This document shows positions 32,060 through 40,933 of a stretch of 64,000 bases of DNA, in pieces. The position numbers and the translations under genes are program-made. The stretch covers positions 124,001 through 188,000 of the forward strand of contig NZ_CP024986.1 of assembly GCF_002803845.1 (NCBI RefSeq), read 5' to 3'. The DNA comes from Streptomyces lavendulae subsp. lavendulae (GTDB lineage: Bacteria > Actinomycetota > Actinomycetes > Streptomycetales > Streptomycetaceae). The notes beneath the pieces are model-generated. The model saw nothing but the letters and a program-made list of their open reading frames with translations, was not told the origin of the DNA and made no database searches. The number at the start of each line of letters is the position of its first letter. The first letter of the stretch is position 1.

Positions 32060-33025
32060 TCACAGGACGCGGGCGCGGCGCCGGATCCCGTCGAGCAGTT
32101 CCGCCTGGCGCAGCACCGCGCCGTCGGGCGCGGCGGCGGTGCGCACGGCGGCGGCGAACGCGGCCACCGTGCGCAGCACCTGGTCGTCGGCGGCGAGGAC
32201 GATCTCCTCGGTGCCGGTGCGGCGTTCGAACAGGACCCGGGGCGGGTGGCCGGCGGGCGGGGTGAAGGCCCGGTCGACGGTGAGGCGCCCCGTGCTGCCG
32301 GTGATCTCGTAGCGGGAGCGGTAGCCGTGGTCGAGGCCGAAGGCCAGCTGCGCGCAGACCCCGGACGGGTCGCGCAGCAGGGCCGTGCCGGAGGTGTCGA
32401 CGGCCCGGCCGGGTCCGCCGCGCACCAGGACGGCGGCCTCGGTCTCCAGCCGGTCGCCGAGGAAGTGCAGGGCGGCCCGGACGGGGTAGACGCCGGTGTC
32501 CCACAGGGCGCCGCCGCCGAGGGCCGGGTCGTGGCGGATGTCCGTGTCGGGCAGCCGGGGTATGGCGAACTCGGCGTGGAACGCGCGGAGTTCGCCGATG
32601 GCCCCGTCGGCCACGAGGGCGCGGACGGCGGCGTGCTGGGAGTGGTGGACGAACATCACGTTCTCGCGGAGCACCCGGCCGCGTTCCCCCGCCAGGGCCA
32701 CCAGCCGGCGGGTGGTGGCGAGGTCGGTGGTCAGGGGCTTCTCCGCGAGGACGTGTTTGCCCGCGCGCAGCGCCGCCTCCACCCACTCGGCGTGCAGGGC
32801 CGCCGGGAGCGGGACGTAGACGGCGTCGACGTCGGGGCGCTCCAGCAGGGCCCGGTAGCCGGTGACGGCCCGGCAGCCGGCCTCGGCGGCGGTGGAGCGG
32901 GCTTTCGCGGCGTCCCGGCTGGCGACGGCAACGAGTTCGGTTGCGGGGCAGTCCCGCAGGGCGGGCAGCATCCGGCGGCGGGCGATGTCGGCGCATCCGA
33001 GGACGCCGATGCGCAGGGGGTCCAT
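32060..33025 (-). CDS. NDP-hexose 3-ketoreductase (UrdT/LanT-like, Gfo/Idh/MocA)
   Basis: A 321-residue oxidoreductase with an N-terminal Rossmann motif GVLGCADIARRRM and the EKPLTTD signature carrying the conserved Lys. It acts after the 2,3-dehydratase, reducing the 3-keto group of the 2-deoxy intermediate. Its ATG overlaps the stop of the 2,3-dehydratase gene (TGATG), so translation is coupled. Together with the 3-dehydratase the pathway leads to a 4-keto-2,3,6-trideoxyhexose. Confidence 0.9.
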   Translation of the reverse strand: MDPLRIGVLGCADIARRRMLPALRDCPATELVAVASRDAAKARSTAAEAGCRAVTGYRALLERPDVDAVYVPLPAALHAEWVEAALRAGKHVLAEKPLTTDLATTRRLVALAGERGRVLRENVMFVHHSQHAAVRALVADGAIGELRAFHAEFAIPRLPDTDIRHDPALGGGALWDTGVYPVRAALHFLGDRLETEAAVLVRGGPGRAVDTSGTALLRDPSGVCAQLAFGLDHGYRSRYEITGSTGRLTVDRAFTPPAGHPPRVLFERRTGTEEIVLAADDQVLRTVAAFAAAVRTAAAPDGAVLRQAELLDGIRRRARVL

Positions 33026-34422
33026 CAGAGCCGTACCGCTCCCGTGGTCAGGCAGGAGAGCAGAGTGCGGGCCTGCACGTTGAGGTAGTGGTTGTGCCGC
33101 AGCAGCGCGGTGAGCTGGCCGGGGGTGGCCCACAGGTATCCGGGCGGAGCCTGGAGCGGGGCCTGGTCCTCGTCCACGTCGAGGAAGAGGTAGCGGCTCT
33201 CGGCGTTGAGGAACCGGCCGCCCTCCTCGGAGTGCAGGGCCTCGTAGCGGATCCGCGCCGGGTCGGCGCCGAGCACCAGGTCCAGGAAGGGCGGGCGTTC
33301 GGCGTCCGGCAGGTGGGCGTAGTTGGCGGGGGTGTACTGGACGGTGGGGCCGAGCTCGACCGTCTCGGCGAAGCCTGCCTCGACCCGGGCGTGCACCAGC
33401 AGGTGGGCGACGCCGCCGATCCGGCGGGTCAGGAAGGCGGTGACGCCGGTGCCGACGGGCTCGAACAGCGGCTGCGTCCAGCCGGAGACCTCGCGGCTGC
33501 CCGCCTGGACGGCGACCGCGACGACGCCGAACCAGCGGCCCTCCTCGTGGTCGATGGAGTGTTCGGTGCGCTTCCAGCCGGGCAGGTCCGCCAGGGGCAC
33601 GCGGTCGGCGGCCACGTCGTGGCGGGAGCGTTCGGCGGTGAACCAGGACCGCAGCTCGGTGTCCCGGTGCAGGGCGAGGCCGTCCGGGTCCGCGTGGGGC
33701 GCGCAGGCGAGCACGGTGCGGGCGTCCATGTTGACGAGGTTGTCCCGGTGGAGCAGCTCGCCGATCTGGCCGAGGGTCAGCCAGCGGAAGTCCTCGTGCT
33801 CGGGCACCTCGCCCACGGCCTCGACGAGCATGTTGCGGTTGCTCTTGCGCAGGAACCACGAGCCGTGCTCGGACTGGAGCACGTCGGCGAGGACCCGGCC
33901 CCGGCGGGGGTCGGTGAAGTACTCGACGTAGCGCACGTCGGCGCCCCGGTGGGCCTTGGTGTAGTTGCTGCGGGTGGCCTGCACCGTCGGGGACAGCTGG
34001 AGCAGGTTGCGGTTGCCCGGCTCCATCTTGGCCTGCATCAGGAAGTGCGGGACTCCGTCGAACTCCTTGACCAGGATCCCGAGGATGCCGACCTCGGGCT
34101 GGCGGATGATCGGCTGGTGCCACTGCCGGTCGCGGCCGTCGGTGGAGGTGGTCACCCGCAGGCCCTCGACGGTGAAGAACTTCCCGCTGCGGTGGCCGAG
34201 GTTGCCGCTGCCGGGGTCGAAGGACCAGCCGTCGAGTCCGGCGAAGGGGATGCGCTCGACCCGGAAGCGGTGGGCCCGGCGGCGTTCCTCCAGCCAGCCG
34301 TGGACCTCGTCGGTGTGCCGTACGACCCCCTGCCGGACGGCGGCGGAGCGGGCGAAGCGCTCGGCGGCGTCCGCGTCGAAGCGGGGGCCCGGCACCGGAC
34401 GGGCGGGGGCGGGGGCGCTCAC
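33025..34422 (-). CDS. NDP-hexose 2,3-dehydratase (UrdS/LanS-like)
   Basis: A 465-residue protein made of two similar halves, as usual in this family: WLTLGQIGELLHRDNLVNMDARTVL at the end of half 1 and WATPGQLTALLRHNHYLNVQARTLL at the end of half 2. The LQLSPTVQATRSNY and VELGPTVQYTPANY motifs recur in the same way. It removes the C2 hydroxyl of NDP-4-keto-6-deoxyglucose to give the 3,4-diketo intermediate. It starts at GTG overlapping the upstream stop (GTGA) and ends coupled to the 3-ketoreductase gene. Confidence 0.94.
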   Translation of the reverse strand: MSAPAPARPVPGPRFDADAAERFARSAAVRQGVVRHTDEVHGWLEERRRAHRFRVERIPFAGLDGWSFDPGSGNLGHRSGKFFTVEGLRVTTSTDGRDRQWHQPIIRQPEVGILGILVKEFDGVPHFLMQAKMEPGNRNLLQLSPTVQATRSNYTKAHRGADVRYVEYFTDPRRGRVLADVLQSEHGSWFLRKSNRNMLVEAVGEVPEHEDFRWLTLGQIGELLHRDNLVNMDARTVLACAPHADPDGLALHRDTELRSWFTAERSRHDVAADRVPLADLPGWKRTEHSIDHEEGRWFGVVAVAVQAGSREVSGWTQPLFEPVGTGVTAFLTRRIGGVAHLLVHARVEAGFAETVELGPTVQYTPANYAHLPDAERPPFLDLVLGADPARIRYEALHSEEGGRFLNAESRYLFLDVDEDQAPLQAPPGYLWATPGQLTALLRHNHYLNVQARTLLSCLTTGAVRL

Positions 34423-35723
34423 GCGTGGCCCCCGACGAACTCCTTGACGGAGGAGATCACGTAGTCGAGCATCTCCTCGGTCAGCGCCGGGTAGACGCCG
34501 ATCCAGAAGGTCTGGTCGGTGATGACGTCGCTGTTGGTGAGGTCCCCGACGATGCGGTGGGGCTGGTCGATGTAGGCGGGGTGGCGGGTGAGGTTGCCCG
34601 CGAACAGGCGCCGCGTGCCGATCTTGCGCCCCTCCAGGAAGTCCACGAGGGCGGCCCGGCTGTAGGGGGCCTCGGGGTCCACGGTGAGCGCGAAGCCGAA
34701 CCAGCTCGGGTCGCTGCGCGGGGTGGCCTCGGGGAGGATCAGGTACGGAACCCCGTCGAGGCCGTCGCGCAGCCGGCGCCAGTTGCGGCGGCGGGCGTCG
34801 CAGAACCCGTCGAGCTTGTCCAGCTGGGTGAGCCCGAGCGCCGCCTGGATGTCGGTGGCCTTCAGGTTGTAGCCCACGTGGGAGAAGATGTACTTGTGGT
34901 CGTAGCCCTCGGGGAGGGTGCCCATCTGGTAGTTGAAGCGCTTGAGGCACTTGTTGGTCTCGCCCGGCTCGCACCAGCAGTCCCGGCCCCAGTCGCGCAG
35001 CGATTCCACGATGCGGGCGAGCGCCAGGTTCGAGGTCAGGACGCAGCCGCCCTCGCCCATGGTCAGGTGGTGGGCCGGGTAGAAGCTCACGGTGGTGATG
35101 TCGCCGAAGGTGCCGGTGAGCTTCCCGTCGTAGGTGGAGCCGACGGCGTCGCAGTTGTCCTCGATCAGGAACAGGTCGTGCTCCTGCGCCAGCTGGGCGA
35201 TCTCGGCGACCTCGAAGGGGTTGCCGAGGGCGTGGGCGATCATGATGGCGCGGGTCTTGGGGCCGATGGCCCGGGCGACGCGTTCGGCGGTGGTGTTGTA
35301 GGTGCCGAGTTCGACGTCGACGAAGACCGGTACGAGCCCGTTCTGGATGATCGGGTTGACGGTGGTGGGGAAGCCGGCGGCGACCGTGATGACCTCGTCG
35401 CCCGGCCGCAGCCGCCGGTCCTCCAGCAGGTGGGAGGTGAAGGCCGTCATCGCCAGCAGGTTGGCGGAGGAGCCCGAGTTGGTCAGGTGCGCCTTGCGGT
35501 GGCCCAGCTTGCGGGCGAAGCGCGACTCGAACCGGCGCGAGCTGGGTCCGGCGGCGATCCGCATCTCCAGCGCCGCCTCGACCAGGGCCGTGCGGTCGCG
35601 CTCGTCGAGGACGGCGCCGGCCGGCCAGATCTCGGTGGTGCCGGGCACGAAGGGCCGGGTGTCCTGGGCGTCCTGGTGGAACTTGGCCGTCTCGTCGAGG
35701 ATGAGCCCCTTGTGGACGTTCAT
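34419..35723 (-). CDS. NDP-hexose 3-dehydratase (UrdQ/E1-like, PMP-dependent)
   Basis: A 434-residue member of the DegT/DnrJ/EryC1 aminotransferase fold. The PLP-anchoring Lys is replaced by His218 in FYPAHHLTMGEGG, the defining change that turns the fold into a C3 dehydratase (as in E1/RfbH and ColD). TNSGSSANLL binds the cofactor phosphate. A cluster of Cys residues (CWCEPGETNKC) may hold the 2Fe-2S centre seen in E1-type enzymes. Its ATG overlaps the rfbB stop by 4 nt. Product: 3-deoxygenated sugar, consistent with rhodinose, amicetose or forosamine. Confidence 0.94.
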   Translation of the reverse strand: MNVHKGLILDETAKFHQDAQDTRPFVPGTTEIWPAGAVLDERDRTALVEAALEMRIAAGPSSRRFESRFARKLGHRKAHLTNSGSSANLLAMTAFTSHLLEDRRLRPGDEVITVAAGFPTTVNPIIQNGLVPVFVDVELGTYNTTAERVARAIGPKTRAIMIAHALGNPFEVAEIAQLAQEHDLFLIEDNCDAVGSTYDGKLTGTFGDITTVSFYPAHHLTMGEGGCVLTSNLALARIVESLRDWGRDCWCEPGETNKCLKRFNYQMGTLPEGYDHKYIFSHVGYNLKATDIQAALGLTQLDKLDGFCDARRRNWRRLRDGLDGVPYLILPEATPRSDPSWFGFALTVDPEAPYSRAALVDFLEGRKIGTRRLFAGNLTRHPAYIDQPHRIVGDLTNSDVITDQTFWIGVYPALTEEMLDYVISSVKEFVGGHA

Positions 35724-36733
35724 GACGTGGTGGTCCCTTCACGGCCCTTGCGGCCGAGGTCGTCGGTGCGGTGCTTCACGGCCTTCCACCAGCCCGGGTT
35801 GTCCCGGTACCAGGCGACGGTGTCGGCGAGGCCCTGCTCGAAGGGGATCCGCGGGGCGTACCCGAGCTCCTCGCGGATCTTCGTCTCGTCCAGGGCGTAG
35901 CGCAGGTCGTGGCCCTTGCGGTCGGCCACCCGGCGCACGGCCGAGGCGTCGGCCCCGCACAGGGCCAGCAGCCGCTCGGTGATGTGCAGGTTGGTCTGCT
36001 CGTTGCCGCCGCCGACGTTGTAGACCTCGCCGGACCGGCCCCGGTCCAGGACCAGGGCGATGGCCCGGCAGTGGTCGTCCACGTGCAGCCACTCGCGGAC
36101 GTTGCGGCCGTCCCCGTACAGCGGCACCCGCTCGCCCTCCAGCAGGTTCGTCACGAACAGCGGGATCAGCTTCTCGGGGTGCTGGTGGGGCCCGTAGTTG
36201 TTGGAGCAGCGGGTGATCGACACGTCGAGGCCGTGGGTGCGCCAGTAGGCGCGGGCGATGAGGTCGGAGGAGGCCTTGGAGGCGGCGTACGGGGAGTTGG
36301 GCAGCAGCGGCCGCTCCTCGGTCCAGGCGCCCTCGTCGATGGAGCCGTACACCTCGTCGGTGGACACGTGCACCACGCGGCCGACGCCGGTGGCCAGGCA
36401 GGCGTCCAGCAGGGTCTGGGTGCCGCCGACGTTGGTGCGGACGAACTCGGCCGCGGAGTGCACGGAACGGTCCACGTGCGACTCGGCCGCGAAGTGCACC
36501 ACCGCGTCGTGACCGGGCAGCAGGGAGCGCAGCAGCGCCTCGTCGCAGACGTCCCCCCGGACGAAGTCCAGCCGGGGGTGGGCGGCCGGGAGGTTCTCCC
36601 GGTTGCCAGCGTAGGTGAGCTTGTCGAGGACCGTGACCCGGTCCTCCTCGTGGCCCGGGTACCCGCCGTCGAGCAGGGTCCGGACGAAGTGCGAGCCGAT
36701 GAACCCGGCCCCGCCGGTGACCAGCAGCCTCAT
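35720..36733 (-). CDS. rfbB: dTDP-glucose 4,6-dehydratase (RfbB/RmlB)
   Basis: A 337-residue extended SDR with NAD-binding TGGAGFIGSHFV, the active-site HVSTDEVYG (Thr-Asp-Glu triad) and YAASKASSD with the catalytic Tyr-Lys. It makes dTDP-4-keto-6-deoxyglucose from the RfbA product. The ATG follows GCGAGGAGG. It heads a tightly coupled block with the 3-dehydratase, 2,3-dehydratase and 3-ketoreductase genes. Confidence 0.96.
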   Translation of the reverse strand: MRLLVTGGAGFIGSHFVRTLLDGGYPGHEEDRVTVLDKLTYAGNRENLPAAHPRLDFVRGDVCDEALLRSLLPGHDAVVHFAAESHVDRSVHSAAEFVRTNVGGTQTLLDACLATGVGRVVHVSTDEVYGSIDEGAWTEERPLLPNSPYAASKASSDLIARAYWRTHGLDVSITRCSNNYGPHQHPEKLIPLFVTNLLEGERVPLYGDGRNVREWLHVDDHCRAIALVLDRGRSGEVYNVGGGNEQTNLHITERLLALCGADASAVRRVADRKGHDLRYALDETKIREELGYAPRIPFEQGLADTVAWYRDNPGWWKAVKHRTDDLGRKGREGTTTS

Positions 36734-36820
36734 GACGCCTCCTCGCGGCGCGTCCGTCCGAGGACGGGGTGTGTCATGTCGTCTCTCCTTGGGAGGAAGG
36801 GGGGTGCGCGGCGGGCGCCG

Positions 36821-37057
36821 TCAGGCGGACCGCGGCTCGCCGCGGCGGTCGCGCCAGGTGCGCGGACCGAGGAAGCCGCGCAGCCGCTCGGGGCGCTGCC
36901 AGCCGGCCAGGGCGGGACCGCTGCCCGCCGTGCCTCCGTGCCGGCCCTCGTGGGCCGCTGCCCGGGCCAGCACGACGGCGGTCAGCGCGGCGAGTTCCGC
37001 GGCGTCGGGCCGTCCTTTGACGACGCGGATGAGATGGTCGGGGGCTTGCGCGTCCAC
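36821..37057 (-). CDS. Acyl-CoA carboxylase epsilon subunit
   Basis: A 78-residue small protein with the AccE/PccE pattern: an N-terminal strand IRVVKGRPDAAELAALTAVV followed by a C-terminal tail of Trp/Arg-rich sequence (WQRP, RTWRDR). In actinomycetes it stabilises the carboxylase complex. It starts at GTG 37057 after GACGAGGAG and lies 35 nt downstream of the carboxyltransferase gene. Confidence 0.88.
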   Translation of the reverse strand: MDAQAPDHLIRVVKGRPDAAELAALTAVVLARAAAHEGRHGGTAGSGPALAGWQRPERLRGFLGPRTWRDRRGEPRSA

Positions 37058-37092
37058 GGGCTGCTCCTCGTCTCGTGACGTCCCGCCGGCTG

Positions 37093-38655
37093 TCACTGCG
37101 GCGGGTTTCCGTGCTTGCGGCTGGGCAGGTCGGCGTGCTTGGCGCGCAGCATCGCCAGGGAGCGGATCAGCACCGGGCGGGTGTCGCGCGGGTCGATGAC
37201 GTCGTCCACGAGGCCGCGCTCGGCGGCGTAGTAGGGGTGCATCAGCTCGCTCTTGTACTCGGCGATGCGCTGCGCGCGCACGGCCTCGGGGTCCTCGGCG
37301 GCGTTGATCTCGCGCCGGAAGACCACGTTCGCGGCGCCCTCGGCGCCCATCACGGCGATCTCGTTGGTGGGCCAGGCCAGGGCCAGGTCGGCGCCGATGG
37401 AGCGGGAGTCCATGACGATGTACGCGCCGCCGTAGGCCTTGCGCAGCACCAGGGAGATGCGGGGCACGGTCGCGTTGCAGTACGCGTACAGCAGTTTGGC
37501 GCCGCGCCGGATGATGCCGTTGTGCTCCTGGTCCACGCCCGGCAGGAAGCCCGGTACGTCGACCAGGGTGACCAGGGGGATGTTGAAGGCATCGCAGAAC
37601 TGGACGAACCTGGCACCCTTCTCGGAGGCCTCGATGTCCAGGACCCCGGCCATCGCCGAGGGGTTGTTCGCGACGATGCCGACCACGTGCCCGTCGAGCC
37701 GGGCCAGCGAGCACACCAGGTTGGGTGCCCAGCCCGGGTGCACCTCGAAGTGCTCGCCGTCGTCGACGACCTCCTCGATGACCCTGCGGATGTCGTACGC
37801 CTGGCCGGACTGCACCGGGACCAGGTCGAGCAGCGCGTCGCCGGGCCGGTCGGCCGGATCCCCGGAGCGTTCCACGGGCGCCAGCTCGCGGTTGTTGGAG
37901 GGGAGCAGCCCCAGCAGGTAGCGGACCTCGGCGATGCAGGTCTCCTCGTCGTCGTACGCGAAGTGCGCGACGCCGGATTCGCGGGCGTGGACGTCGGCGC
38001 CGCCGAGGCCGTTCTGGGTGATCTCCTCGCCGGTGACGGCCTTGACCACGTCGGGTCCGGTGATGAACATCTGCGAGGTCTCGCGGACCATGAAGACGAA
38101 GTCGGTGAGCGCCGGGGAGTAGGCCGCCCCGCCCGCGCACGGGCCGAGCATCACCGAGATCTGCGGGATGACCCCGGAGGCCCGGGTGTTGCGCCGGAAG
38201 ATGCCGCCGTACCCGGCGAGCGCGGAGACGCCCTCCTGGATGCGGGCGCCCGCGCCGTCGTTGAGGGAGACCAGCGGGGCGCCGGCCGCCTCGGCCATGT
38301 CCATGATCTTGTGGATCTTCGTGGCGTGGGCCTCGCCCAGCGCGCCGCCGAAGATCCGGAAGTCGTGCGCGTAGACGAAGACCGTGCGCCCGTCCACGGT
38401 GCCCCAGCCGGTGACGACGCCGTCGCCGTACGGCTTCTTCGCCTCCAGCCCGAATCCGCTGGCCCGGTGCCGGCGCAGCGGCTCCACCTCGGTGAACGAC
38501 CCCTTGTCGAGCAGCAGGGCGATCCGTTCGTGGGCCGTCAGCTTGCCCTTGGCGTGCTGACGGCCGGTCGCTCCCTCGTCGCCGCTGCGCGCGGACTCCT
38601 TGATCCCCGTGAGCTCGTCGATCCGGTGGTGGATCGTGTCGTCCGCTCCTTGCAT
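37093..38655 (-). CDS. Acyl-CoA carboxylase beta (carboxyltransferase) subunit
   Basis: A 520-residue AccB/PccB-type carboxyltransferase with two crotonase halves. GPCAGGAAYSPALTDF forms the first oxyanion region and AYGGAYIVMDSRSIGADLALAWP the second. It transfers CO2 from biotin to acetyl- or propionyl-CoA. In this cluster it should enlarge the malonyl-CoA pool for the type II PKS. The biotin-carrying alpha subunit is not in the window. The ATG follows GGGAG. Confidence 0.95.
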   Translation of the reverse strand: MQGADDTIHHRIDELTGIKESARSGDEGATGRQHAKGKLTAHERIALLLDKGSFTEVEPLRRHRASGFGLEAKKPYGDGVVTGWGTVDGRTVFVYAHDFRIFGGALGEAHATKIHKIMDMAEAAGAPLVSLNDGAGARIQEGVSALAGYGGIFRRNTRASGVIPQISVMLGPCAGGAAYSPALTDFVFMVRETSQMFITGPDVVKAVTGEEITQNGLGGADVHARESGVAHFAYDDEETCIAEVRYLLGLLPSNNRELAPVERSGDPADRPGDALLDLVPVQSGQAYDIRRVIEEVVDDGEHFEVHPGWAPNLVCSLARLDGHVVGIVANNPSAMAGVLDIEASEKGARFVQFCDAFNIPLVTLVDVPGFLPGVDQEHNGIIRRGAKLLYAYCNATVPRISLVLRKAYGGAYIVMDSRSIGADLALAWPTNEIAVMGAEGAANVVFRREINAAEDPEAVRAQRIAEYKSELMHPYYAAERGLVDDVIDPRDTRPVLIRSLAMLRAKHADLPSRKHGNPPQ

Positions 38656-38685
38656 GGTTCTCCCACCCTTTCCGTGGGTCGATGG

Positions 38686-39636
38686 TCAGACTGTGGCGGC
38701 GGTGAGCGCGTCCACGGCCCCCAGGAGCCGGTCCGCGGTGCACGTCGGATGGACCCGGGCGCCCGGCAGGATGCGGCGCACCAGTCCGCTCAGCACCCGG
38801 CCGGGGCCCACCTCCACGTACCGGTCGACGCCCGAGCCGGCGAGCGTCGCCACCGCCTCGGTCCAGCGCACCGGGCTGGTCAGCTGGCCGCGCAGGGTCA
38901 CGGCGGCCTCGGCGGCCGTCGTCACCCACCCGCCGGTGACGCCGGAGACCAGCGGGACGGCCGGATCGCGGAACTCCGTGGCGATCAGCGTCTCGGTGAA
39001 CTCCGCCGCGGCCTCGCCCAGCAGGCTGGAGTGGAAGGGTCCGCCGGTGCGCAGCCGCTCCACCCGTGCCCCGGCCGCCCCGGCCTCCCGCGCGACCCGC
39101 TCCACCGCCGCGGCCTGGCCCGACACCACGGTCTGCCGGGGCTCGTTGTCCCCGGCCACCTCCACGACCTGGCCGGTGGCCGCCCGGGCCTCGGCGCACA
39201 GCCGCACCAGGTCCGAGCGGGGCGGGCCGATGACCGCCACGGTGGCGCTGCCGATCCGGTCCCCGGCCGTGGCGACGAGCTCGGCGCGCAGCCGGACCAG
39301 CCACAGCGCCTCGGTCCACTCCAGGACGCCCGCGGCCACCAGCGCCGCGTACTCGCCCAGGCTGTGCCCGGCCACGGCGTCCGGCTCCAGCCCCTCGCCG
39401 CGCAGCACCTCCAGGACGGCCAGGCTCGTCAGGAACACGGCGGGCTGGGCCACCGCCGGGTCCTCGAAGTCCCGGGGGGAACCGTCACGGCAGATCCGGG
39501 CCAGCGGGATGCCGAGGAGGTCGTCGGCGGTGCGGTAGTAGGTGTCGGCGAGGTCCGGGCGCAGGGCGAGCAGCTCCCTGCCCAGGCCGGCGCATTCGGA
39601 GCCCTGGCCCGGGAAGACGAAGGCGGTGCGGGTCAT
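38686..39636 (-). CDS. fabD: Malonyl-CoA:ACP acyltransferase
   Basis: A 316-residue discrete acyltransferase with FPGQGSE, the nucleophile motif GHSLGE (Ser92) and the downstream GGPFHS His motif. It loads malonyl onto an ACP. Type II PKS clusters often borrow the fatty-acid FabD, so a dedicated copy, close to its own PPTase and a discrete carrier protein, is notable. ATG 39636 follows AAGGAC. Confidence 0.94.
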   Translation of the reverse strand: MTRTAFVFPGQGSECAGLGRELLALRPDLADTYYRTADDLLGIPLARICRDGSPRDFEDPAVAQPAVFLTSLAVLEVLRGEGLEPDAVAGHSLGEYAALVAAGVLEWTEALWLVRLRAELVATAGDRIGSATVAVIGPPRSDLVRLCAEARAATGQVVEVAGDNEPRQTVVSGQAAAVERVAREAGAAGARVERLRTGGPFHSSLLGEAAAEFTETLIATEFRDPAVPLVSGVTGGWVTTAAEAAVTLRGQLTSPVRWTEAVATLAGSGVDRYVEVGPGRVLSGLVRRILPGARVHPTCTADRLLGAVDALTAATV

Positions 39637-39666
39637 CCGGTCACGTCCTTTTCTGCGGGGTTCGGT

Positions 39667-40494
39667 TCAGCCGGCGAGGGCGGCGGGGCGCGGTCCCGGG
39701 GCGGTGCCCGAGCACACGGTGTGGCCGACGGACAGCCAGGCGTCCGGCACCCACCTGACGTCCACCCGCGCGGGGGCGGGCCCGGCCACGGCGACGGCCG
39801 CCGCGTGCTGGCCGTCGGCGGGGACGCCGACCATGGTCCAGCCGTCGGGGTGGCGGTCGTGGTCGGTGCCGAGGTAGTCCTCCGCGGGCGAACGGCTCAA
39901 CCCTGTCCCGATCCCCTTGAGGAACGCTTCCTTGCGCGTCCAGGTCTGCCCGAACAGCTGGCGGCGCTCCTCGCCCTCCTCGGCCTCGGCTATCTCCAGC
40001 TGCTCCTGCGGGTGGAGCGCCTTCGAGCAGATGTCCACGGTCTCGGCTCCGGGGAGTTTCTCCACGTCGACGCCCAGGGGCACGGTGCCGACGCCGATCA
40101 TGGCTACTCCCCCGCTGTGCGAGAGGGAGTAGTGCAAGGGCGGCGGCGGGGGCGAGAGCGCGGGCCGGCCGTGCGGCTCGCCGCATCCGGGGCAGGGCTC
40201 CCGCATGAAGCGCACGTCCTCGGGGCGGGTGGCCGTGTACCGTCCGAGCAGTCGGCGCACCGCCACGTGGGCGGCGGCGTAGAGCATGCCGTCCGTCCGG
40301 CGGATGAAGGAGTCGGTGCGCTTGCGCTCCGACTCGTCGAGCTCCTCGATCGCGAGGGCCTCGGCGTCCGCGCCGGTGGGGCGGCGGATCAGCCAGAGGT
40401 CGACGCGGTCGGCGGAGAGGGTGAAGTCCGCGCGATCGAGGTCCTGGTGGTGGACGACCGGACGCGCGGCGGGGAGGAGCGTGGTGGCCGTCAT
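39667..40494 (-). CDS. Sfp-type 4'-phosphopantetheinyl transferase
   Basis: A 275-residue PPTase with the Mg-binding GVDVEK and the WTRKEAFLKG signature (WxxKEAxxK). It activates carrier proteins: the PKS ACPs and probably the carrier domain of the indigoidine synthetase, which is known to need an Sfp-type enzyme. Its ATG overlaps the stop of the carrier-protein gene by 4 nt. A CPGCGEPHG motif in the N-terminal half is a usual family feature. Confidence 0.93.
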   Translation of the reverse strand: MTATTLLPAARPVVHHQDLDRADFTLSADRVDLWLIRRPTGADAEALAIEELDESERKRTDSFIRRTDGMLYAAAHVAVRRLLGRYTATRPEDVRFMREPCPGCGEPHGRPALSPPPPPLHYSLSHSGGVAMIGVGTVPLGVDVEKLPGAETVDICSKALHPQEQLEIAEAEEGEERRQLFGQTWTRKEAFLKGIGTGLSRSPAEDYLGTDHDRHPDGWTMVGVPADGQHAAAVAVAGPAPARVDVRWVPDAWLSVGHTVCSGTAPGPRPAALAG

Positions 40495-40868
40495 GCCGGC
40501 ACCGGTGCCCCGTGCAGGTGGGCCTCGGGGCCGAACTGACCGGCGAGGCAGTCGATGAGCTCCTGCGCGCTGTTGGCCAGCAGCAGCCGCTGGAGGTTCA
40601 CGTCGACGCCGAGCGTGTTCTCCATCCGGTACTGCAGTTCGATTCCGGAGATGGATCCGATGCCCAGGCAGCCCATGGGGCGGCCCGTGGTGTCCACCAT
40701 CCACGGCTCGATCCCGAGGATGCGGCCGAGCTCCTCGCGGACGTACTGCTCCAGGATCCGGGTGCGCTCGGGCAGTCCGACCGCGTTCAGCACCGCCATG
40801 TCGGGCGGGGTCATGTGGACCAGGCCGTTGTCTGTTTCGTACGTCTGTGACATGTGAAGTGTGTTCAT
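40491..40868 (-). CDS. Discrete acyl carrier protein-like protein
   Basis: A 125-residue phosphopantetheine-attachment protein. The modified Ser72 is in LGIGSISGIELQYRME, resembling modular-PKS or amino-acyl carrier proteins rather than the DSL type of type II ACPs. The first 35 residues form an extension. The start is ATG 40868 after GGAAAG; a second ATG at codon 6 is possible. Coupled to a PPTase gene and near an acyltransferase gene, it may carry a special starter or side-chain unit. Confidence 0.85.
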   Translation of the reverse strand: MNTLHMSQTYETDNGLVHMTPPDMAVLNAVGLPERTRILEQYVREELGRILGIEPWMVDTTGRPMGCLGIGSISGIELQYRMENTLGVDVNLQRLLLANSAQELIDCLAGQFGPEAHLHGAPVPA

Positions 40869-40885
40869 GCTGCTTTCCGGGGTCG

Positions 40886-40917
40886 GGGCGGACGGGTCGG
40901 TTGCTCCCCGTCCGCCC
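40886..40917 (-). terminator. Hairpin after the MFS exporter gene
   Basis: An 11-bp perfect stem (40886-40896 with 40907-40917) and a 10-nt loop between the exporter stop and the carrier-protein start. Confidence 0.55.
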
Positions 40918-40933
40918 GTGGTCGGGGGGGGAT

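Noticed and set aside
34419..35723. The sugar gene as a PLP aminotransferase.
   Set aside because: The cofactor Lys is replaced by His218, which marks the C3-dehydratase subgroup.
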